Source of the DNA: Paenibacillus sp. G2S3
GTDB lineage: Bacteria > Bacillota > Bacilli > Paenibacillales > Paenibacillaceae
Assembly (NCBI RefSeq): GCF_030123105.1
Contig: NZ_CP126095.1
Location: forward strand, 372,001 to 436,000
Direction of reading: 5' to 3'
DNA length: 64,000 nt
Shown here one piece after another: positions 1-8,750 of this stretch; position 1 is the first letter of the stretch; the number at the start of each line of letters is the position of its first letter. Under the pieces are notes generated by a model that ran no database searches, was not told the DNA's origin, and worked only from the letters and a program-made list of their open reading frames with translations. The position numbers and the translations under genes were made by a program.

Positions 1-48
1 TAAATCTTGTAGTACACAGTGAACTGAATCTACTCAAGAAAGAAGGTT

Positions 49-636
49 ATGTCAGTGACGATCAGTCTTTCCAAAGGACAACGGATTGATCTTACCAAGA
101 CTAATCCAGGTCTAACAAAGGTAGTTGTTGGATTGGGCTGGGACACTAATAAGTATAGTGGAGGTCAAGATTTTGACCTCGATGCTTCAGCGTTTCTGCT
201 TCATGAAGACGGCAAAGCTAAAGGTACAGATGATTTTGTATTCTATAACAACCCCAATGGTGGTGCAGGTTCTGTAGTCTATACGGGGGATAACCGTACA
301 GGTGAAGGCGACGGAGATGACGAGCAAATTATCGTTGATTTCAGCAAAGTGCCTGCCCATATTCAGCGGATTGGTATAACTGTAACGATTTATGATTACG
401 AAACTCGTGCACAGAACTTTGGACAAGTCTCCAATGCTTTCGTACGTGTTGTGGATGCTTCGACGGATCGTGAAGTGCTCCGTTACGACCTGGGTGAGGA
501 TTTCTCAACAGAGACGGCAGTTGTATTCTGCGAATTCTACCGCCATGGTGCGGATTGGAAGTTCCAGGCAATTGGTAGTGGTTTTGGCGGCGGCCTTAGC
601 GCATTGTGTAAAAATTATGGGCTGGACGCGCAATAG
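49..636 (+). CDS. terD: TerD family calcium-binding stress protein
   Basis: A 195-residue single TerD domain, the usual full family length. TerD proteins are cytoplasmic Ca2+-binding proteins of the tellurite/stress response. The acidic calcium-site motifs are intact: DLDAS at about residue 44, FYNNP at 66 and the [13 protein letters not shown] stretch at 80-92. The ATG is preceded by AAGAAGG at 40-46. It opens the visible part of a co-directional Ter operon (TerD, TerD-like fusion, TerC, biosynthetic enzymes, TelA) and is closed by its own terminator at 645-677, so downstream genes may have partly separate transcription. Other members (TerE/TerZ) are very similar, so the letter is not certain. 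Its promoter lies outside the window. Confidence 0.93.
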   Translation: MSVTISLSKGQRIDLTKTNPGLTKVVVGLGWDTNKYSGGQDFDLDASAFLLHEDGKAKGTDDFVFYNNPNGGAGSVVYTGDNRTGEGDGDDEQIIVDFSKVPAHIQRIGITVTIYDYETRAQNFGQVSNAFVRVVDASTDREVLRYDLGEDFSTETAVVFCEFYRHGADWKFQAIGSGFGGGLSALCKNYGLDAQ

Positions 637-644
637 CATCTTCC

Positions 645-677
645 GGGCGGGGTCATCACCGATCCTGCCCTTTTTTT
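645..677 (+). terminator. Terminator after first terD
   Basis: GGGC..GGTC (645-654) pairs with GATCCTGCCC (661-670) around a 6-nt loop and is followed by seven T residues. A standard intrinsic terminator eight bases after the stop codon. Confidence 0.85.
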
Positions 678-750
678 AATTCTTTATGGATTCCCTTACA
701 AAGACGTGGAATAGGTCTCGAAGTATAAACTCCACTTTGTGGGGTTATTT

Positions 751-847
751 AAAAATAAAGTATAAGTTTCATACGATACTATATGTCTTATATTTCTCGC
801 TTAAACGCTTGCCGTCCTTATAAGGACGCTGAAGGCGTTTATGCTTG
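751..847 (+). repeat. Dispersed ~98-bp two-hairpin repeat, copy A
   Basis: Member of a family found five more times in this window (22445, 37059, 43843, 52376, 62735). Hallmarks are an AT-rich left arm (AAATATAAG..CTTATATTT inverted repeat) followed by a GC-richer right arm, CGCTTRCCGTCC..GGAC..GAAGGCGTTT, ending in ATGCTTG. This copy is in frame with the downstream TerD-like gene, so it would be read as 30 extra N-terminal codons if the upstream ATG at 783 were used. I regard it as non-coding. Confidence 0.85.
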
Positions 848-872
848 CTCCATTTATAAAGGTGGTGTAAGA

Positions 873-2156
873 ATGGGTATTACAGTTGTTAAAGGACAAA
901 AGGTTGATTTAACTAAAGGGAATCCTGGACTTGCTTCTCTGATCGTAGAGATTGGCTGGCAATCGCCATCTTCACTTGAGATCGATACTTCTGCTTTTCT
1001 GCTTGGAGCGCAAGGTAAAGTTAGCAAAGATGAGGATTTAATATTTTATAATAATCCGTCTACACCTTATATCAGATATAAGGAAATGCCAACATCAAAC
1101 AGCCTCAAGCAATTTGATGTGGAACTCAATAAAGTTCCTTCTGATGTGATGAAACTAGCGTTTACACTTACCATCTATGATGGTGAGAAGCGAGGTCAAA
1201 GTTTTAGGCAGGTAAATCAGGCCTATTTTCGGATTCTGAATCAAGTAACAGGTGCGGAGCTTCTCCGATGTGATCTTGAAAATCATTTCTCCGTAGAAAC
1301 GGCTATTGTGGTAGGAGAATTATATAGATATAACGGTGAATGGAAATTCAGCGCCATTGCCGCGGGTTTTGCTGGTGGCTTACAGGAACTCTGTAGGAAC
1401 TTTGGGATAGAAGCGAACGATGAACCGGCACCGACACCGACACCAGTGCCTAAGCCTGCTGCTCCGCCGCGGCCAGAGCTTAAACGTCAATCAGCGCCGG
1501 TAACGGAGCCTAAGATTCAGATTCCACCTCCACCTGTAACACCTCCTCCGATCAACCTCAACCTGAAGAAGATCGAACTGAAGAAAAAAGGTGATTCGAT
1601 CAACCTGAAGAAATCAGCTAGTGGTTTGGGTGAATTGCTGATAAACCTCAACTGGAACCAGAAGCAGGGTGGAGGACTTTTTAATCGTAAAAACGGTGTA
1701 GATTTAGATCTTGCGTGTCTATATGAGCTGAAGAATGGGAGTAAGGGAGTAGTTCAAGCGCTGGGCAATGCTTTTGGCTCGTTAAACCAGCCTCCTTATG
1801 TCATGCTTGATGGCGATGATCGGACAGGCTCTGTAACAACGGGTGAGAATCTACGGATTAATGGTAGTAAAATTTCCGAAATTCAACGGATTCTAATTTT
1901 TTCTTTTATTTATAAAGGCGTTACCAATTGGTCAGAAGCTGACGGTGTTGTCACGATTACCCAGAGTGGTGGACCTGATATTATTGTCAATTTGGACGAG
2001 CATAACAACCGCAAAGGCATGTGTGCGATCGCGTTGTTTCGAAATGTGGACAACGAGACATTCAGTGTTGAACGGCTGGTCCAATATTACAGTGGTCATC
2101 GGGAGATTGATGAGGCTTATGGATGGGGACTGCGCTGGGTTGCTGGCAGTAAATAA
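873..2156 (+). CDS. Two-domain TerD/TerA-like protein
   Basis: About 427 residues: an N-terminal TerD-like domain (about 1-190), a Pro-rich linker (about 190-245, with PTPTPVPKPAAPP), and a C-terminal TerA/TerD-like domain (about 250-427). I start it at ATG 873, behind GGTGG, because residues encoded from the earlier ATG at 783 come entirely from a dispersed repeat and the family starts at MGITVVKGQ. The first domain has lost the GDNRTG and DGDDE calcium motifs, while the second keeps DLDLA and GDDRTG. Family knowledge places TerA/TerD-type proteins with TerC in a membrane-associated stress complex. It lies between TerD and TerC in the same operon direction. The exact partner and function of a fused protein are inference. 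Confidence 0.88.
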   Translation: MGITVVKGQKVDLTKGNPGLASLIVEIGWQSPSSLEIDTSAFLLGAQGKVSKDEDLIFYNNPSTPYIRYKEMPTSNSLKQFDVELNKVPSDVMKLAFTLTIYDGEKRGQSFRQVNQAYFRILNQVTGAELLRCDLENHFSVETAIVVGELYRYNGEWKFSAIAAGFAGGLQELCRNFGIEANDEPAPTPTPVPKPAAPPRPELKRQSAPVTEPKIQIPPPPVTPPPINLNLKKIELKKKGDSINLKKSASGLGELLINLNWNQKQGGGLFNRKNGVDLDLACLYELKNGSKGVVQALGNAFGSLNQPPYVMLDGDDRTGSVTTGENLRINGSKISEIQRILIFSFIYKGVTNWSEADGVVTITQSGGPDIIVNLDEHNNRKGMCAIALFRNVDNETFSVERLVQYYSGHREIDEAYGWGLRWVAGSK

Positions 2157-2182
2157 ATTATTTTTCCGGAGGCGCAAGTGTA

Positions 2183-2923
2183 ATGGATTGGTTCGCTGAT
2201 TTTTTCAGGAATATTAGTGAGAACTATGGTCATTTTTTCTCATGGAGCGATGTGGTAAGTACGCTCTCTGACCCAGTTAGCTGGGGGATTATCGGAAGCT
2301 TAGTGCTGCTAGAGGGACTGCTCTCTGCAGATAATGCGCTTGTTCTCGCCGTCATGGTTAAGCATTTACCTAAAGAACAACAGAAGAAGGCGCTCTTTTA
2401 CGGAATCATAGGAGCTTATGTATTCAGATTTTTGGCTATCGGTCTCGGGACCTTTCTTATCAAGTTCATGTTGGTTAAGGTTCTCGGTGCAGCCTATCTC
2501 TTTTATATCGCTTATGGCGGATTATTTAAGGGCGGTGGCGATGAGAAGATCGAGAATAAGGGGTTCTCTTTTTGGAAGACGGTTCTCCTTGTTGAGTTAA
2601 TGGATATTGCTTTTAGTATTGATAGTGTCATTGCAGCCTTTGGAGTTAGTAACCAGGTTTGGGTACTCTTTATGGGTGGAATCATAGGCGTTCTGATGAT
2701 GCGGGGAGTAGCGCAATTATTTTTGAAGCTCATTGATAAAATTCCGGAGCTGGAGCGTGCTGCTTTTGCACTTATTGCCATTATTGCTGGTAAAATGCTC
2801 GCGGGGGCTTTTGGGTACGAAATGCCTCATGTATTATTCTTTTCAATTATTATTCTTGTATTCGGTGGTACGATTCTTTACAGCGTATTGCGTAAGAAAA
2901 AAGAAGCCCATAGAAATGCTTGA
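2183..2923 (+). CDS. TerC family integral membrane protein
   Basis: A 246-residue protein with about seven hydrophobic segments. It has the TerC signature LLEGLLSADNALVLAVMVKHLP near residues 43-64 and a second, inverted copy at LVELMDIAFSIDSVIAAFG (about 136-154), the pair of acidic membrane motifs of the family. It is close in size to Bacillus YkoY/YceF. TerC proteins are linked to metal handling and, in Bacilli, to metalation of exported proteins; association with TerD proteins is established for the Ter group. A good ribosome site (TCCGGAGG at 2164-2171) precedes the ATG and the gene follows the TerD fusion by 26 bases. Confidence 0.93.
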   Translation: MDWFADFFRNISENYGHFFSWSDVVSTLSDPVSWGIIGSLVLLEGLLSADNALVLAVMVKHLPKEQQKKALFYGIIGAYVFRFLAIGLGTFLIKFMLVKVLGAAYLFYIAYGGLFKGGGDEKIENKGFSFWKTVLLVELMDIAFSIDSVIAAFGVSNQVWVLFMGGIIGVLMMRGVAQLFLKLIDKIPELERAAFALIAIIAGKMLAGAFGYEMPHVLFFSIIILVFGGTILYSVLRKKKEAHRNA

Positions 2924-2973
2924 TTTTAAAGCTAGTTGAACATCGCTGCTTTCAGGTAATCGTATATGTTTAT

Positions 2974-3060
2974 AGCGTAGGCCTTCACTTATATATGAGA
3001 GAACCGGATAGGGTATTTGTATTGCTGGTTCTGCCATTCTCTATAGGAGAGGCCTACGCT
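2974..3060 (+). other. Large inverted repeat between terC and lyase gene
   Basis: AGCGTAGGCCT (2974-2984) is perfectly complementary to AGGCCTACGCT (3050-3060). Inside, AGAACC (3000-3005) pairs with GGTTCT (3027-3032). No T-run follows, so it is not a simple terminator. It is placed so that it would be in the operon transcript 40 bases before the lyase start. It resembles the dispersed repeat family in layout (paired arms then TTGCTTGG) but the sequence is too different to include it. Confidence 0.6.
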
Positions 3061-3100
3061 TGTTTTGCTTGGCTTCGCAAAACTTTAAGGGGGAACCATC

Positions 3101-4312
3101 TTGAGATACTTCGATTACCTGACGAAAGAACAAGAAATAGCCTTGTTTTATAATCCGCCGATTTCATTTAACCATAATACTACGAGTAAAGATTTGCTGG
3201 CTCATGCTGTTGGAGCTGCCCTTTATATGCCAGCGACTCGTGCTAGTGTTCCCGAAGACATTTTGAAGCTTAAAAGTGCAGGACTTGTAACCGTTATTAT
3301 TGATCTGGAGGATGCGATTGGAGATAACGAGGTTGACCATGCAGAGGAGTCTCTCATTCAGCATCTTATTTTTCTCGCCGCATATGAGGAGAATGAGCCA
3401 AGCGGGAGTGATAGTCTTCCGCTTCTTTTCATCCGAGTGCGTAATCCAGAGCAGCTACGGCAGCTGATTTTTCGATTAGGATCTTTAGTTACGATGTTAA
3501 CGGGTTTTGTTTTCCCTAAGTTTTCGGTCGATAACGGAATCCAATATTTTGAGGCGATAGCCGATTACAATAGAACGCGCAGCTACTCAGACCCTGTGCT
3601 GTATGGCATGCCAATCCTGGAAAGTGCGCCTATTATTTACCGGGAGAGCCGGGTAGATAGTCTTTTATCTATTCGTAATTTGCTAGGCAACTACCGCGAA
3701 TATGTGTTAAACGTTAGAATTGGAGCAACGGACTTCTCTAGTTTATTCGGACTGCGCCGTAGTCCTGATATTAGCATCTATGATCTTACCCCTATTCGAG
3801 ACTGTATATCGGATATTATTAATATTTTTGGCAGAGTGGAAGAGGGGTATGTAATTTCCGGACCAGTCTGGGAATATTTCGCGAATAAAGGACATCGGGT
3901 GCTCAGGCCACAGCTACGTCAGACCCCATTCGAGGACACCTATGGTAAAAATGGCCGCGACATGCGAAATAGTTATATTTCTAGCAGCATGGACGGGCTT
4001 ATTCGTGAAGTGATTTTGGATAAGGAAAATGGGATCTTGGGCAAGACGATTATACATCCCTCCCACCTTAGACCTGTTCAGGCTATGTACACGGTAATGC
4101 ACGAGGAATATGTTGACGCCTGCAGTATCGTAGAGAGTAACGATGGTAGCCTTGGAGTCTTCAAGAGTCAATATTCTAATAAGATGAACGAAATTAAGCC
4201 ACATTTGAACTGGGCAAAACGGATTTTATTACGATCACAAATATACGGGGTGTTACATGAACAACAGCATTTTGTCGGATTATTACCCGAGAACGAATTT
4301 ACACACGTATAA
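3101..4312 (+). CDS. HpcH/HpaI aldolase/citrate-lyase-like enzyme of the Ter cluster
   Basis: A 403-residue protein related to the HpcH/HpaI aldolase and citrate lyase beta superfamily: YMPATRA near residue 47, VIIDLEDAIGDNEV at 65-78 and the LFIRVRNP strand at about 108. These are the arginine and acidic metal-site motifs of this TIM-barrel fold. The start is TTG 3101 behind AAGGGGGAA at 3087-3095. Comparative genomics places this lyase type next to PRTase, PELOTA and ATP-grasp genes in Ter-linked operons proposed to make a nucleoside-like metabolite. The actual substrate is unknown. It overlaps the next gene by 56 bases, which points to translational coupling. Confidence 0.85.
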   Translation: MRYFDYLTKEQEIALFYNPPISFNHNTTSKDLLAHAVGAALYMPATRASVPEDILKLKSAGLVTVIIDLEDAIGDNEVDHAEESLIQHLIFLAAYEENEPSGSDSLPLLFIRVRNPEQLRQLIFRLGSLVTMLTGFVFPKFSVDNGIQYFEAIADYNRTRSYSDPVLYGMPILESAPIIYRESRVDSLLSIRNLLGNYREYVLNVRIGATDFSSLFGLRRSPDISIYDLTPIRDCISDIINIFGRVEEGYVISGPVWEYFANKGHRVLRPQLRQTPFEDTYGKNGRDMRNSYISSSMDGLIREVILDKENGILGKTIIHPSHLRPVQAMYTVMHEEYVDACSIVESNDGSLGVFKSQYSNKMNEIKPHLNWAKRILLRSQIYGVLHEQQHFVGLLPENEFTHV

Positions 4313-5699
4313 CATAGTCGAGAACCTGCAGGTTACGGTTACTGAAACCTCTAATCCCTTTCATTTGCCTGTGGATACTTTATTCTCCATGGCAGCCCGA
4401 ATTAATAAGAAACGCTCCTTTTTGTTCGTCAGCAAGGTGCTTGGCAAACATATCCCTGTTAATCCGTACACCTCTCTGCTAAGTGGTGCTGCATTAGCGC
4501 TGCTGTTATATCAGGAGATGAACGGTAATTCTGCGGATAATGATAGGATGGAAGATTTATTAGATAAAGCTGTACACGGACTGATGCACCCTGAGTCTGC
4601 CAAGGAAGCCTATGAGCATTTATTAGCCGCACGATTAGTTCTTCCTAGGCCCGTTGTCTTTATTGGTTTTGCTGAGACTGCAACTGCACTGGGTCACAGT
4701 GTGTACAACATGTTTGCCGATGCAGCATCATATATTCATACTACCCGTGAGCATATCATCGATTTGGAGTCCATTGTTAACTTCGAAGAAGAGCATTCAC
4801 ATGCGGTTGACCATCTATGTTACGCCTTGAACGCTGAGCTATTGTCAGGGACTGAGCCGATTATACTGGTGGATGATGAGATTACAACGGGGAATACAGC
4901 GATTAATACGATCCGTGATATTCAGTCCAAATTCCCTCGGGAGGAATATGTAGTCGTTTCTATTTTGGATTGGAGGAGCGGTCATAATCTTCAAACCTAT
5001 AGCGAATTAGAACAGGAACTGGGGATTCGGATTAAGTCCTTGTGTTTGCTTCAAGGTAGTATTGAAGTGAAAGGCACGCCTTTGCTTCATGCTAGGAATG
5101 ACAAAGATTTGGTCCCGTCTTCAGTGGAGTCCGAAGTGGTAACAACTTATGTGGTGGACGGTTTAGAACGTCTGCAGGCGACATCCATAGATTCATATGG
5201 TGACACCAATGCATCCCCTTATGTGAAGTACAGCGGACGTTTCGGACTGGAATCACTGAATAATGATAAGGTTGATTTGGGAGTAACCCGGATAGCTGAA
5301 CAGCTTAGAGAACTAAGAGAGGATGATTCTAGGACTCTAGTGATGGGTGTTGGGGAATTCATGTACCTTCCTATGCGGATAGCGGCTGAGATGGGGGAAG
5401 GTGTTTCTTATCAGTCCTCTACTCGTAGCCCAATCCACCCTGAGCGTCGACCAGATTACGGGGTGCATAGTGGTGCTGCATATCCTTCAGCTGGCGATCC
5501 GGAAGTTACAAACTTTATTTATAATGTAGACCCTGATCAGTATGATGAAATATTCGTTTTGATTGAGCGTGATGTACCGCATGAGCGAATGAAACCCATG
5601 CTTGATATACTGAAGACACTGGCCCGCCATAAAGTGCATCTTATTGTACTAACTCCTGAAGGAAGAAGTGGAGGCCCCCAGTATGAAGGGAACAAGTAA
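4257..5699 (+). CDS. Phosphoribosyltransferase-TRSP family protein
   Basis: A 480-residue protein with a phosphoribosyltransferase core: the PRPP-binding loop is IILVDDEITTGNTAINTI (about residues 202-219). The C-terminal part (about 330-470) looks like the TRSP domain that accompanies this PRTase in Ter clusters. The start at ATG 4257 lies inside the end of the lyase gene; a later ATG at 4390 would remove the conserved TETSNPFHLPVDTLFSMA segment and is less likely. The family is predicted to attach or exchange a base on phosphoribose in a nucleoside-like pathway. The base used is not known. The gene is followed by a 4-gene overlapping run, consistent with one operon. Confidence 0.85.
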   Translation: MNNSILSDYYPRTNLHTYNIVENLQVTVTETSNPFHLPVDTLFSMAARINKKRSFLFVSKVLGKHIPVNPYTSLLSGAALALLLYQEMNGNSADNDRMEDLLDKAVHGLMHPESAKEAYEHLLAARLVLPRPVVFIGFAETATALGHSVYNMFADAASYIHTTREHIIDLESIVNFEEEHSHAVDHLCYALNAELLSGTEPIILVDDEITTGNTAINTIRDIQSKFPREEYVVVSILDWRSGHNLQTYSELEQELGIRIKSLCLLQGSIEVKGTPLLHARNDKDLVPSSVESEVVTTYVVDGLERLQATSIDSYGDTNASPYVKYSGRFGLESLNNDKVDLGVTRIAEQLRELREDDSRTLVMGVGEFMYLPMRIAAEMGEGVSYQSSTRSPIHPERRPDYGVHSGAAYPSAGDPEVTNFIYNVDPDQYDEIFVLIERDVPHERMKPMLDILKTLARHKVHLIVLTPEGRSGGPQYEGNK

Positions 5700-6834
5700 T
5701 CATAAAGTCATGGATAAAAAAATAGCAGAACCGGTTCCGCTAGGTAGCTATTCACCGTCAGATGTTACGTTTCTGCTCAAGGATCTTAGTGATGTTTCGC
5801 TGGAGCTGGCGACGGAAGAGAGGGAGGAGGCTATTCAATCGGGTGTCCATTATTCTGAGATGCTGCCTGTTGAATATCAGCCTACTGAACAGTATATTGA
5901 CTTGTTTCATGAGACGTTGCAGCAATCGGCTAAGAAGGTTGCTTTAGCTGTTGCCATTGTTTCTGAGATGATTGTCGCAAGAAGAGGGCTAAGTACTGTG
6001 CTTGTCTCTTTAGCTAGAGCAGGAACACCTATTGGTATACTGATAAAGCGCTATATAGCAGAGAGATACGAAGTAGATCTACCGCATTATAGTATTTCTA
6101 TAATTCGGGGCAAAGGGATAGATGAGAATGCGATACTCTACATCCTACAGAAGCATGGACTCGATGCTGATTTGCAGTTTGTGGATGGATGGACAGGAAA
6201 AGGGGCTATCCGTGGGGTGCTGATCGATTCTTGCAACACCCTCTATGAGAAGTATGGTATTCGCTTAAATGATGATCTTGCCGTATTGGCTGACCCTGGA
6301 AACTGCGCAGGCATGTTTGGGACTAGAGAGGATTATCTCATCCCTAGCGCCTGTTTAAACTCTACCGTTTCAGGGCTGATGAGCCGAACGGTGTTACACG
6401 CTGATCTCATTGGTCCTGAGGAATTTCATGGTTCAAAGTTTTATAAGGAGTGGCTGGATGCGGACGAGTCCAATGTATTTATTGATACAATTTGCCCGTA
6501 TTTCCCTTCCGTGGTAGCAGAAGCGAAGCGCGTTGCCGAACAGATGCTGGAGCATCCGCCAGAAATCACTTGGCAGGGTCTTCGTGATATTCAGAGTATT
6601 CAGGAGACTTTTGGCATAGATAACATTAATCTGATAAAGCCAGGAGTCGGTGAAACAACCCGTGTATTACTGCGCAGAGTACCTTGGAAAATTCTTGTCG
6701 ATACTATGGATAATCCGAATCTAAAGCATATTCTTCTCTTAGCGAAGGACCGGGGTGTTCCTGTTGAGATCTTTCCTGGGATGACGTACTCCTGCTGCGG
6801 AATAATTAAGCCGCTGAAGGGGGAGACAGAATGA
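5683..6834 (+). CDS. StiP-like PRTase with C-terminal PELOTA domain
   Basis: About 383 residues. The N-terminal two thirds match the family annotated as cysteine protease StiP N-terminal, which is better viewed as a PRTase-like fold: VTFLLKDLSDVSLELATEEREE near the start and VLVSLARAGTPIGILIKRY in the middle. The C-terminal end (about 300-380) fits a PELOTA-type RNA-binding domain, with VPWKILVDTM and a closing CCGIIKPL. GTG 5668 is also open, but ATG 5683 has GGAG nine bases upstream. It overlaps the PRTase gene by 17 bases. The protease name is historical; in Ter clusters a biosynthetic or RNA/nucleotide role is proposed. The activity is unproven. Confidence 0.82.
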   Translation: MKGTSNHKVMDKKIAEPVPLGSYSPSDVTFLLKDLSDVSLELATEEREEAIQSGVHYSEMLPVEYQPTEQYIDLFHETLQQSAKKVALAVAIVSEMIVARRGLSTVLVSLARAGTPIGILIKRYIAERYEVDLPHYSISIIRGKGIDENAILYILQKHGLDADLQFVDGWTGKGAIRGVLIDSCNTLYEKYGIRLNDDLAVLADPGNCAGMFGTREDYLIPSACLNSTVSGLMSRTVLHADLIGPEEFHGSKFYKEWLDADESNVFIDTICPYFPSVVAEAKRVAEQMLEHPPEITWQGLRDIQSIQETFGIDNINLIKPGVGETTRVLLRRVPWKILVDTMDNPNLKHILLLAKDRGVPVEIFPGMTYSCCGIIKPLKGETE

Positions 6835-7664
6835 TATATGCTAGTGATCTAGATCGTACTTTGATTTATTCTTTAGGTGCAATAGGTGTGCCGGAGAATA
6901 CCCCAGGTCTAATTCCGGCGGAAATTATAGAAGGAAAGACGAGATCTTACATTTCGCAGCAAGCATTAAATCAGCTGATGGATCTGAACACACGGATTAT
7001 TTTCATCCCGGTTACTACGCGTACGATACAACAATATAAGCGTATTAATCTGTTTCAAGAAACGGTCATACCTGACTATGCGGTTACAAGCAATGGGGGA
7101 AATATCCTAATCGGTGGAGTTGTCGATAAGGAATGGAGAGAATCAATCGGTAGATTGGTCGCTCGTCATTCTGCTGGGGCTGAAGAGGTTCGATCGTATA
7201 TCAAGGCGGTTGTACGTGAGGATTGGATCATTAGCGAGAATTATTGTGATGATCTATTCTATTCCTTCATGGTTTATCGGGATCAGTTACCTTTAGATGA
7301 AATCACTAATCTATCAGATCGGCTCTACAACCTCGGCTGGAGAGTTTCTTTACAAGGCCGCAAGCTGTACGCTGTGCCGGCTGCCGTGAACAAAAGCGAT
7401 GCTATACTCCATTTGCGGCGCACCGTTCGCTCTGAACCTATGGTGGCCTCCGGGGATTCACTGCTAGATAAGAGTCTGCTTGAGAGTGCCGACTATGCTA
7501 TTGCCCCTTGCCATGGTGAAATATTTGCAGAGCAACAGAGTGGTCTTGTAAAATCAAGATATCCATTTACGAAAGAATCAGGTGTATTTGCTGGAGATGA
7601 GATTTTGCAGTATGTAAATATGATCTATAATAATCTAACTGCATTGGGAGTGGGGCCACTATGA
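6831..7664 (+). CDS. HAD superfamily hydrolase of the Ter cluster
   Basis: A 277-residue HAD phosphohydrolase. Motif I is YASDLDRTLIYS (residues 3-14, nucleophile Asp in DLDRT), motif II is the VTTRT segment at about 62, and a late VASGDSLLDKSLL (about 204-216) supplies the acidic metal site of motif IV. The cap resembles the sucrose-phosphate-phosphatase/Cof-like type. The ATG overlaps the preceding stop by four bases and its own stop overlaps the ATP-grasp start by four bases, so it is tightly coupled. Probably removes a phosphate from an intermediate of the Ter-linked nucleoside-like pathway; the substrate is inference. Confidence 0.88.
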   Translation: MIYASDLDRTLIYSLGAIGVPENTPGLIPAEIIEGKTRSYISQQALNQLMDLNTRIIFIPVTTRTIQQYKRINLFQETVIPDYAVTSNGGNILIGGVVDKEWRESIGRLVARHSAGAEEVRSYIKAVVREDWIISENYCDDLFYSFMVYRDQLPLDEITNLSDRLYNLGWRVSLQGRKLYAVPAAVNKSDAILHLRRTVRSEPMVASGDSLLDKSLLESADYAIAPCHGEIFAEQQSGLVKSRYPFTKESGVFAGDEILQYVNMIYNNLTALGVGPL

Positions 7665-8716
7665 AAAAGGTAAATATTTATTTCAATCGTTGGTTTTCCG
7701 TGGCTTACCATTATATGAATCTCCTTCGCAATAACGAGGATGGTATACCGGTTCAAATCTTTGCAACACATCCGGATATCCGCCATATGTCGCTACAAGG
7801 TGCTGATTTTGCTGAAACCGAGCCGGCGCTGGAGGGAAAAGAATATGTTCAGTTTTGCGTAGACTTCTGTCGGCGGAATGAGATCGATGTTTTTATTCCA
7901 CGGCTGCATATGCTTGATATTGCTTTACATGTTGCAATGTTTGATGCGATTGGTACGAAGGTGCTGGTCTGCAGAGATCTTGACTTGCTGGAGTCTATTA
8001 TGGACAAAGGTAAATTTTACGAGAATGTTAGAGAACAAGGGATCATGACTATCCCGGATTATCACGTAGTTAGTACAGCGGAGCAATTTAAAGAGGCTTA
8101 CGAGGATCTTGTTGCCAAAGGGCATCGTGTTTGCTTTAAGCCTACTGAAACAGAAGGCGGGTTAGGCTTCCGTATTATCGACAATACCCGCGATCCTCTT
8201 CAAGAGCTTTTTGGGTATGTAACTCCATTGATTACGTTTGATGATGCCTATCGTATTCTTGCAAGCAAAGAGACCTTCCCTGATTTGATGGTGATGGAAT
8301 TACTGGAGGGTTACGAGTATAGTATAGATTGTCTGGCAGATGAGAACGGTAAGCTATTAGTAGCTGTGCCACGTCGAAAAGTGGGCGGTCGCCTGCGATT
8401 GATGGAGCATATTCCTGAATTGGAGGAGATTGCAGCTAGAGTTGCAGAAGTTTATAAGATCCCCTTCAATTTCAATATTCAAATGAAATACAATGGAGAT
8501 ACTCCAAAGCTGTTGGAAATTAACCCACGAATGTCCGGTGGACTGCATATGTCATGTCTGTCAGGGATTAACTTTCCTTATCTAGCCGTCAAAAGCGCAC
8601 TCGGTGGCGAGGTTCAGCCTATGAATTTTGAAGGTGATGTATTGGCTAGCCATCTGGAGCAACCGATGATTATGAAAATAAACGGCCAATCCGTCATTCC
8701 GGATGCCGTGAATTGA
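7661..8716 (+). CDS. ATP-grasp ligase of the Ter cluster
   Basis: A 351-residue ATP-grasp protein. Visible elements are the ATP lysine region HRVCFKPTETEGGLGFRII (about 151-169), VMELLEGYEYSIDCLADENGKLL (about 210-232) and the metal-binding LLEINPRMSGGLHMS (about 286-300). ATP-grasp enzymes form carboxylate-amine or thiol bonds through an acyl-phosphate. It is the last of five consecutive overlapping enzyme genes, so it probably carries out the ligation step of the proposed Ter metabolite pathway. Both donor and acceptor are unknown. The ATG overlaps the HAD stop. Confidence 0.9.
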   Translation: MKKVNIYFNRWFSVAYHYMNLLRNNEDGIPVQIFATHPDIRHMSLQGADFAETEPALEGKEYVQFCVDFCRRNEIDVFIPRLHMLDIALHVAMFDAIGTKVLVCRDLDLLESIMDKGKFYENVREQGIMTIPDYHVVSTAEQFKEAYEDLVAKGHRVCFKPTETEGGLGFRIIDNTRDPLQELFGYVTPLITFDDAYRILASKETFPDLMVMELLEGYEYSIDCLADENGKLLVAVPRRKVGGRLRLMEHIPELEEIAARVAEVYKIPFNFNIQMKYNGDTPKLLEINPRMSGGLHMSCLSGINFPYLAVKSALGGEVQPMNFEGDVLASHLEQPMIMKINGQSVIPDAVN

Positions 8717-8750
8717 GCGTTCATAAAGTCGCTCACAAGAGGTGAGAACA

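Noticed and set aside
2974..3060. Considering this hairpin as another copy of the 98-bp repeat
   Set aside because: Layout is similar, but the sequences do not align beyond a short TTGCTTG-like end, so it is kept separate.
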